Virus record (IMG/VR): IMGVR_UViG_3300020178_000475
Location: 1-58,268 of that record
Strand: one strand, 5' to 3'
Source: a virus
DNA length: 58,268 bases
Position numbers and translations under genes: made by a program. Below, piece after piece: positions 51,461 to 58,268 of this stretch (the first letter of the stretch is position 1; every line of letters begins with the position of its first letter). The notes below the pieces were generated by a model, which ran no database searches, was not told where the DNA came from, and saw only the letters and a program-made list of their open reading frames with translations.

Positions 51461-54400
51461 ATGTCAACGACAGATAGGCAAAACAGACTTCTACTAGCTG
51501 AAGACTGGAAAACAATATATCAAAGTTTTAGATACGCAGATTTCCAAAGTTACGACTTTGATAATCTACGCAGAACTATGATTACATATATCCGTGAAAA
51601 CTATCCAGAAGATTTTAATGATTATATCGAATCCAGTGAATATCTTGCACTTATTGATCTTATTGCATTTCTAGGACAAAACCTTGCTTTCCGTACTGAC
51701 CTAAATGCTAGAGAAAACTTTATTGAAACTGCTGACCGTAGAGAAAGTATTCTCCGTTTGGCAAGGCTTATTAGTTATAATGCAAATAGAAATATTCCAG
51801 CCAACGGATTATTAAAAATTGAAAGTGTTAGTACCACAGAGGATGTAGTCGATGCTAATAACAACAATTTGTCTAATCAATCTATTATTTGGAATGATCC
51901 TACTAACTCGGATTGGTACGAACAGTTTATTAAGATTATGAATGCTGCGTTGCCAGCAAACTCAACATTTGGCCGCCCTATTAAAAAAGCTATTGTAAAT
52001 GGCGTAACAACTGAACAATATAGATTTAGTGCAAATAATACAGGGTTGCCTATATATAGTTTTACAAAAAACATAGATGACACCTCACGCAAGTTTGAAA
52101 TTGTTAGTACTAATATTGATACAGATACTACAACAATATACGAAGAAGAACCGTTTCCTGGAAATAAACTAGCATTTTTATATAGAGACAACGGCCAAGG
52201 TGCAGGAAGTTCAAACAGTGGATTTTTTATGCACTTTAGACAAGGTAGTATACAAGAGAATACATTCTCTATATTAAATCCTGTTCCAAATACAACTGTA
52301 AACATTGACAGCGATAACATCAACAACAGTGATGTTTGGCTTTACAAGTTAGACAGCAACGGAAACGAAGAAGCGTTATGGCAAAAAGTTGAAAGCACAG
52401 AAGGTAATAACATTGTTTACAACAGTGTTACCAAAGGTGTTCGTGATTTGTATAGTGTTCTAAGTCGTGTAAGCGATAGAATAAGTCTTGTGTTTAGTGA
52501 CGGAACTTTTGGAACATTACCAAAGGGCGATTTTAAAGTTTATTATAGAATATCAGCAAATGCACAGTTTAATATAAATCCAGCTGATATGACAGGAATA
52601 CAAATTCAAGTTCCTTACATTAGTAAAAATAACTCAGCAGAAACACTTAACATAGTTTTAGAACTACAATCGGTTGTTTCAAATGCAGATCAATCAGAAA
52701 CTAATGAAAGTATTCAAACAAATGCACCTAGTACATATTACACACAAAATCGTTTGATAACTGGCGAAGATTATAATATTGGACCTTTGGGTGTAAGCCA
52801 ACAGATTATCAAAACAAAAAGTGTAAACAGAACAAGTAGTGGTATTAGTAGATATTACGATTTACGTGATGCAACTGGAAAGTACAGTAACACTTTGATG
52901 TTTGGCGATGACGGAAGTATTTTTACAGAAGAACTTACAAACAAATTTAGTTTTAACTTTGTTTCAAAAACAGACATTGAAGCAGTTATTAATAATCGAG
53001 TATTAGAAATAATAAAGAATACACAAACTAAAAACTTTTATTATAAAAACTTTAGTAGAAATGCAAGTATTGTTGATTTAAACTATACATGGAATGCCAC
53101 AACAAATGAAACAAATCAAAGTAGTGGACTATTCCAAGATCAGTTTTCTATACCAGTTGCAGTATCAAGTTTTACTGCTACAACAATGAAGTTTGTTGCT
53201 GCTGGAAGTTTGGTTAAGTTTACTCCTCCAGCAGGATATCATTACGACAAAAACAATAAACTGGTCTTAGGAGAAGTATCTGCACTAGGTGATAAAGAAT
53301 ATATATGGACTAAAATTATAAGTGTATATGAGAATGGAACAATAGGTAATGTTGATAGTACATTAGGACCTATTATATTAAATGATGAAGTTCCTAGTAC
53401 TAGTAAACTTTCAGAAATTATTCCGGTATTAAATAATACTATTGTAAATGATACATTATCACAAATGGTTGATCAGGCATTTGCATTTAAAACATTTGGA
53501 TTGCGTTATGATGTTGAAACAACCAACTGGAAAGTTATTACAAACAGCAATCTTGATACAACCAGTGTATTTGATACTGGAAAAACTGGAGATGCTACTG
53601 GCACAAATCAAGATGCTAGTTGGATTTTCTTATTTGAAACTGATGGTGAAAAATATACAGTAACTAGCCGTGCTGTAAGATATGTATTCGAAAGTGACAA
53701 ACAAATACGTTTTTACTTTGATGGCAATGATCGTATATACGATAGTAAAGTTGGTAAGATTGTTACTGATAGTATTAGTATTTTAAGTAATAATAATAAG
53801 CCTGATTTATTAACACCGTTTAACCAAGATTGGAAGTGGCAAGTTGTTAAAGAATACAGAAGTGCAGATGGGTATGTAGATAGTAAAAAACTAGAAATAG
53901 GATTTACTGATAGTGATGCCGATGGAGTGATTGACGATCCTGATCTATTTACAAATATTGTTGCACCTGCTTATTTGCCAGACACAAAATATATATTTTC
54001 TAAAAAGTTTGAAAAAAATGATGTCGAAACTTATGAATATGTTAGTGCCGCAGCAGAAAATATTGTAGTAAAACAAACTGAAGCAGCAATCGGAGCATAC
54101 AGTTCGTATGATGCTGCAACAATATTTTATATTAGTAGTACTGATGTATTTAAAAAGTTTAATGCACTACAAACAGGATTAGAACTATCCATTGATTACA
54201 AAGCATACAGAGGCAGAGATAATATTAGATTTGATTACAGACATGCCGCTGCTGAAAATCGTCGCATTGATCCAAGTAGTAGTAACATTATTGACTTGTA
54301 TATTTTAACAAAATCTTATGATATTGAATATAGAAAATATCTCAAAGGCGATATTACAACTAAGCCATTGCCACCTAGTAGTGATTCACTGTTTTTAGAT

Positions 54401-54925
54401 TTTGGCAATGATATTAAAAAGATTAAATCAATCAGTGATGAAGTAATATATCATCCTGTAAAATATAAATCTTTATTTGGTTCTGAAAGTGATACTGATG
54501 TGCAAGCAACATTTAAAATAGTAAAAAATACAAATCGTGTTGTAAATGACAATGATATAAAATCACGAGTTGTTGATAGTATCAACGAGTTCTTTGCATT
54601 AGAAAACTGGGACTTTGGAGAAACATTTTATTTTAGTGAATTAGCAGCATATATTATGAAGCAAACTGCACCTGATATAAGTAGTATTGTTCTAGTACCA
54701 AAAAGTGAAACACAATCGTTTGGTAGTATGTACGAACTAAAAAGTGAAAACGACGAAATATTGATTAGTAGTGCAAGTGTTAGTGATGTTGAAGTTATTG
54801 ATAGTATTACTGCATCAAGACTTAAAGCAACTGCAAATGTTATTACAAGTAACGAAGTTTTAAACACAGGCGTTCAAAGTACAACAACTTCGACAACCAC
54901 CATTACTGAAGGAAATAATTACTAA
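51461..54925 (+). CDS. gp6: Baseplate wedge protein gp6 (baseplate-J-like)
   Basis: A 1154-aa wedge backbone. The N-terminus is the clear gp6 signature (FDNLRRTMITYIRENYPEDF, SSEYLALIDLIAFLGQNLAFR, LNARENFIETADRRESILRL). VTKGVRDLYSVLSRVSDRIS and TYYTQNRLITGEDYNIGPLG follow. gp6 is the subunit whose rearrangement triggers sheath contraction. Nearly twice T4 gp6 (660 aa) because of inserted domains in the central and C-terminal parts. The stop overlaps the next start (TAATG). Confidence 0.92.
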   Translation: MSTTDRQNRLLLAEDWKTIYQSFRYADFQSYDFDNLRRTMITYIRENYPEDFNDYIESSEYLALIDLIAFLGQNLAFRTDLNARENFIETADRRESILRLARLISYNANRNIPANGLLKIESVSTTEDVVDANNNNLSNQSIIWNDPTNSDWYEQFIKIMNAALPANSTFGRPIKKAIVNGVTTEQYRFSANNTGLPIYSFTKNIDDTSRKFEIVSTNIDTDTTTIYEEEPFPGNKLAFLYRDNGQGAGSSNSGFFMHFRQGSIQENTFSILNPVPNTTVNIDSDNINNSDVWLYKLDSNGNEEALWQKVESTEGNNIVYNSVTKGVRDLYSVLSRVSDRISLVFSDGTFGTLPKGDFKVYYRISANAQFNINPADMTGIQIQVPYISKNNSAETLNIVLELQSVVSNADQSETNESIQTNAPSTYYTQNRLITGEDYNIGPLGVSQQIIKTKSVNRTSSGISRYYDLRDATGKYSNTLMFGDDGSIFTEELTNKFSFNFVSKTDIEAVINNRVLEIIKNTQTKNFYYKNFSRNASIVDLNYTWNATTNETNQSSGLFQDQFSIPVAVSSFTATTMKFVAAGSLVKFTPPAGYHYDKNNKLVLGEVSALGDKEYIWTKIISVYENGTIGNVDSTLGPIILNDEVPSTSKLSEIIPVLNNTIVNDTLSQMVDQAFAFKTFGLRYDVETTNWKVITNSNLDTTSVFDTGKTGDATGTNQDASWIFLFETDGEKYTVTSRAVRYVFESDKQIRFYFDGNDRIYDSKVGKIVTDSISILSNNNKPDLLTPFNQDWKWQVVKEYRSADGYVDSKKLEIGFTDSDADGVIDDPDLFTNIVAPAYLPDTKYIFSKKFEKNDVETYEYVSAAAENIVVKQTEAAIGAYSSYDAATIFYISSTDVFKKFNALQTGLELSIDYKAYRGRDNIRFDYRHAAAENRRIDPSSSNIIDLYILTKSYDIEYRKYLKGDITTKPLPPSSDSLFLDFGNDIKKIKSISDEVIYHPVKYKSLFGSESDTDVQATFKIVKNTNRVVNDNDIKSRVVDSINEFFALENWDFGETFYFSELAAYIMKQTAPDISSIVLVPKSETQSFGSMYELKSENDEILISSASVSDVEVIDSITASRLKATANVITSNEVLNTGVQSTTTSTTTITEGNNY

Positions 54926-57900
54926 TGGCATACAATGATGATCAAAATGAATATCCTGTACCTGGAAGTTCTAGTGCAAAGAGAACTTCGGCTTCTTTGC
55001 TTCCAAGATATTTTAGAACTAATGCAAATAAAAAGTTTTTAGGCAGTACAGTTGATCAGTTAACCAACCCAGGCGTTGTCGAAAAGATTAACGGATTTGT
55101 TGGAAGTAGAACTGCTAAAGCAGTTACTACTCAAGATAGTTATATTAGTGATATTAACTCTAACAGAGAAAACTATCAGTTAGAACCGTTTGCTATTGTT
55201 CAGGATAATCTTGGAAATGTAGAGTTTGATGCTGATTATGTAGATATACTAGGACAGATAAGTGCGTTTGGCGGCAATATCAAAAATCACGACAAACTTT
55301 TTGCTCAAGAGTTTTATGCTTGGAACCCACATATTGATTTTGATAAGTTTACTAACTTTAGAGAATACTACTGGCTACCTAACGGCCCGCAGGAAGTTCC
55401 TATTAGAGGACAGGGTAGACAAGTAGTTAGTACATTTACTATTGAAACTGTTGTTGACGATGATAATACAGCCTATGTATTTTCGCCTGATGGAGTAACA
55501 CGTAATAAAAGTATAAAGTTGTTTAGAGGTCAAACATATAGATTTGAAGTTAACGTTCCAGGCCATCCTATTAGTTTTGCAACAAGCAGACAGAAAAAAG
55601 TTGAATATTCAAAAGATAGTACATTAGTTAGTACATTGTATCGAGAAGGTGTTGTACTAACACATGAAAATGTAGACGACACATTGGTAAATCCACAAGA
55701 TTATTTAGAAGATGGATTTATTGAAAACGGCGTCATTGAATTTACAGTACCAGGAGACGCTCCTGAAAATCTTTATTATGTTAGTCAAAACGATATTGAT
55801 AACAGTGGTGTGTTTAATGTATACGACATTGAAGAAAATAGTGACATAAATGTAGACGAAGAAATCATAGGCAAAAAAACATACACAACTGTCAACGGTT
55901 GGAATATGTCAAATGGCATGAAAGTGTATTTTCAAGGCAATGTAACGCCAGCAACATATGCACAAGGACTATACTATGTTGAAGGAGTAGGCACATCTAT
56001 CAAACTAGTTCCAGTTAGTGACCTTGAAGTGCCGGCTATATTTACACAAGACACACAAGTACCGTTTGATGTAAACGGATTTGACCGTGTTCCTTGGAGT
56101 AATGCTAGAAGTTATGCAGGATACAAGGATTATATTTGTATAAACAGAAGAGACACTAGTAGAAATGCATGGGCAAGATACAATCGCTGGTTCCATAAAT
56201 CTGTTATTGAAAAAAGTGCAAATATTAACAATCAACCAATCGAGCTAGATCAGACAGCACGAGCTAAACGTCCTATTATTGAGTTTGAACCAAATCTACG
56301 TTTGTGGAATCACGGCAATACAGCTAAACTTAATGTTGATTTAGTTGATACATTTACAAAAGATGCATTTAGCACAATCGAAGGCACTGCTGGATACAAC
56401 ATTGATGGAATAGATTTAGTTGAAGGAATGCGTATACTGTTTGTGGCAGATACAGATAGTTTAGTAAAAGATAAAATATTTGAAGTCAAGTTTATTACTC
56501 ATACAAACACTACTCAAATAAGTTTGATTGAAACAGCAGATACTGACCCTGTTCTAAATCAAACCATACTAGTCAAAGACGGTGTAAAAAATGCTGGAAA
56601 AATGTATTGGTATGACACAACTGGATGGAAACTAGCTCAAGATAAAATAGGTTTAAATCAAGCACCAAAGTTTGATTTGTTTGATAGCAACGGAAACAGT
56701 CTCGGAGATAATACAGTTTATGAAAGTACAGATTTTGCTGGAAACAGACTTTTTAGTTATAGAGTCGGTGAAGGCGCCAATGATACCGAACTTGGATTTC
56801 CTCTTACATACAAAAACTTTGTAAATATTGGCGACATTGTTTTTGATTTTGCATTGCTTGCAGAAGATTACAAATACAAAGTTAATAATATTTTTACAAC
56901 TATAAGCAGTGATGTTTTCTTTTTACAAGAATATAATAATCAAGTTATATCTTATACTAATGCTTGGAAAAAAACAAATATAAAAAGCAGTCAATATGTT
57001 ATAAGAAAATACACAGGCGAAGATTATACAAATAGATTTCCAGTTGATGTTTACAATAATAGTGCTGAGTTAACTGATTTAGAAATCAAAGTATATGTTA
57101 ACAATGAATATAAACCTGATTATCAAATAGTCAATGAAAATAAAACAACCAAAGTTGTACTTTCTAACGATATTGGGTTTACTGATATTGTTGTTATTAA
57201 AACTAAAAGCTCAGCAAACAAAAATGACAATGGTTATTATGAGATTCCTCATAACTTTGAAAGAAACCCGTCTAATAAAAATATTACAGAGTTTACACTA
57301 GGCGAAGTAAATGATCATGTTGAAGGACTTATTTCTGAAGTTGCAGCATTTTCAGGAGTTCAACCTGGCTTAAACAATCTAAGAGATTTAGGCCCAGTTG
57401 CTGAATATGGTAGAAAGTTTGTTCAACACAGCGGACCGCTAAATCTATCACTTTATCATTTGGTTAATAAAAACTCAAATGTTGTTGCAGCTATTAGATA
57501 TGCACTAAATGAATATACTAAGTTCAAAAGACAGTTTTTACAAACTGCAACTGAAACATCATTTAACGGAACAGTAAAAGAATATGTTGATTTTATTTTC
57601 AATGAGATTAATAGTACCAAGACTACAACTACTCCGTTTTACAGTACTGATATGGCAGCCACTGGCGGCAGCAAAAAGATTGAATATGAAATACTTGATA
57701 GTAGATTAACAGTTTATGCTCTCTCAACAGTTTTTAATAAATCGGCTATCAGTAATAAAGCATTGTATGTGTATTTAAATAATCAACAACTTGTGTTTAA
57801 TAGAGATTATACATTTACTGGAACTGGATTTGTAGACATTTCTGCAACACTGACCAATGGCGATATATTAACTATACACGAATACGATAATACTGAAGGT

Positions 57901-58268
57901 AGTTTTATTCCACCGACACCTACAAAAATAGGTATGTTCCCGGCATATGTTCCTGAGATATTTATTGACTCAAGTTATCAAACTCCACAAAAAGTTATTA
58001 GAGGACACGACGGCAGTATTACACTTGCTTATGATGATTATAGAGACGATTTGATTTTAGAAATGGAAAAGCGTATTTTTAATAATCTAAAAGTTGATTA
58101 TAATCCAGACATATTTGACATAAACGATATTGTTGGAGGTATTGATAGAAATACAAAGATCACATCACAAGAAATCGATAATATTATTATCAAAGATTTT
58201 ATTGACTGGATCAATATTGCTAAGATTTCAGATTATACTAAAAATGACTTTATAGTACAAGGTGAAAG
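54925..58268 (+). CDS. gp7: Large baseplate wedge protein (gp7-like), 3' truncated by window
   Basis: The open frame from ATG 54925 runs to the window end, 1114 codons so far without a stop. The N-terminus (NDDQNEYPVPGSSS..., LLPRYFRTNANKKFLGSTVDQLTNPGVVEKINGFVG) and the AWNPHIDFDKFTNFREYYWLP block are typical of the large gp7-position structural proteins of marine T4-like phages. Position directly after gp6 fits gp7, which links the wedge to the periphery. T4 gp7 has 1032 aa. This one is already longer. The C-terminus lies outside the window. Confidence 0.75.
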   Translation, partial: MAYNDDQNEYPVPGSSSAKRTSASLLPRYFRTNANKKFLGSTVDQLTNPGVVEKINGFVGSRTAKAVTTQDSYISDINSNRENYQLEPFAIVQDNLGNVEFDADYVDILGQISAFGGNIKNHDKLFAQEFYAWNPHIDFDKFTNFREYYWLPNGPQEVPIRGQGRQVVSTFTIETVVDDDNTAYVFSPDGVTRNKSIKLFRGQTYRFEVNVPGHPISFATSRQKKVEYSKDSTLVSTLYREGVVLTHENVDDTLVNPQDYLEDGFIENGVIEFTVPGDAPENLYYVSQNDIDNSGVFNVYDIEENSDINVDEEIIGKKTYTTVNGWNMSNGMKVYFQGNVTPATYAQGLYYVEGVGTSIKLVPVSDLEVPAIFTQDTQVPFDVNGFDRVPWSNARSYAGYKDYICINRRDTSRNAWARYNRWFHKSVIEKSANINNQPIELDQTARAKRPIIEFEPNLRLWNHGNTAKLNVDLVDTFTKDAFSTIEGTAGYNIDGIDLVEGMRILFVADTDSLVKDKIFEVKFITHTNTTQISLIETADTDPVLNQTILVKDGVKNAGKMYWYDTTGWKLAQDKIGLNQAPKFDLFDSNGNSLGDNTVYESTDFAGNRLFSYRVGEGANDTELGFPLTYKNFVNIGDIVFDFALLAEDYKYKVNNIFTTISSDVFFLQEYNNQVISYTNAWKKTNIKSSQYVIRKYTGEDYTNRFPVDVYNNSAELTDLEIKVYVNNEYKPDYQIVNENKTTKVVLSNDIGFTDIVVIKTKSSANKNDNGYYEIPHNFERNPSNKNITEFTLGEVNDHVEGLISEVAAFSGVQPGLNNLRDLGPVAEYGRKFVQHSGPLNLSLYHLVNKNSNVVAAIRYALNEYTKFKRQFLQTATETSFNGTVKEYVDFIFNEINSTKTTTTPFYSTDMAATGGSKKIEYEILDSRLTVYALSTVFNKSAISNKALYVYLNNQQLVFNRDYTFTGTGFVDISATLTNGDILTIHEYDNTEGSFIPPTPTKIGMFPAYVPEIFIDSSYQTPQKVIRGHDGSITLAYDDYRDDLILEMEKRIFNNLKVDYNPDIFDINDIVGGIDRNTKITSQEIDNIIIKDFIDWINIAKISDYTKNDFIVQGE

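Noticed and set aside
1-58268. Window as a circular genome whose left and right partial genes join
   Set aside because: The right gene leaves two bases of a codon. Joining them to base 1 puts the left sequence in a different frame with a stop after about ten codons. Essential genes (terminase, polymerase, sheath) are also missing.

Overview
The window is a slice of a T4-like tailed phage (contractile-tail myovirus) genome. It is AT-rich, densely packed and has no bacterial genes. The diagnostic set is the T4 head module (portal gp20, a gp67-size core protein, protease gp21, scaffold gp22, major capsid gp23), the baseplate set (gp53, a gp27-type hub, gp5, gp25, gp6 and a gp7-type protein), the gp46/gp47 recombination nuclease and the late sigma factor gp55. 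The protein styles (gp5 without lysozyme, very long fibres with YN..KC.RD repeats, an S74 chaperone tail) look like marine phages of SAR11 or cyanobacteria. The host is an inference. DNA polymerase, terminase, sheath and tube genes are absent, so this is not a whole genome.

Layout. 1-1567 (+): the 3' end of a virion gene and a NUDIX hydrolase. 1527-5357 (-): a transcript with a near-consensus sigma70 promoter, encoding a 58-aa protein, an unknown 125-aa protein, a glycosyltransferase, and an unusual protein of seven tandem glycosyltransferase-like modules. 5392-27604 (-): the adhesion region, with two giant paralogous fibres (3612 and 3133 aa) and three smaller virion proteins. 27729-27980 (-): a putative free-standing structured RNA with its own promoter and terminator. 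28011-34950 (-): a cold-shock-like small protein and the head operon. 34947-39628: tail assembly, with the tape measure (-), a gp26-type protein (+) with a strong programmed -1 frameshift signal into a 77-codon extension, and a membrane-like protein (-). 39629-40130: a non-coding region with many inverted repeats. 40130-44513 (-): gp55, gp47, gp46, a 69-aa protein and a GIY-YIG protein, under a perfect-consensus sigma70 promoter. 44587-58268 (+): the baseplate operon, running off the right end.

Regulation visible in the sequence. Two classes of promoter can be seen. Host-type TTGACA-N17-TATAAT promoters precede gp55 and its recombination partners, the 58-aa gene cluster and the RNA gene. Short AT-rich motifs around TAAATAC (compare T4 late TATAAATA) precede the fibre, head, tape-measure, chaperone and baseplate genes, which are what gp55 would be expected to switch on. 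Minus-strand units end in GC-rich hairpins with T runs. Two of these are followed at fixed distance by a late motif, forming a terminator/promoter cassette.

Most notable: (1) slippery T TTT TTC, a 6-nt spacer and an 8-bp stem over the gp26 stop codon, resembling the tail-chaperone frameshift of other tailed phages; (2) the ~250-nt putative RNA next to the capsid operon; (3) the seven-module glycosyltransferase-like protein in which only the last module keeps a DGD motif; (4) the giant paralogous fibres taking up about a third of the window.
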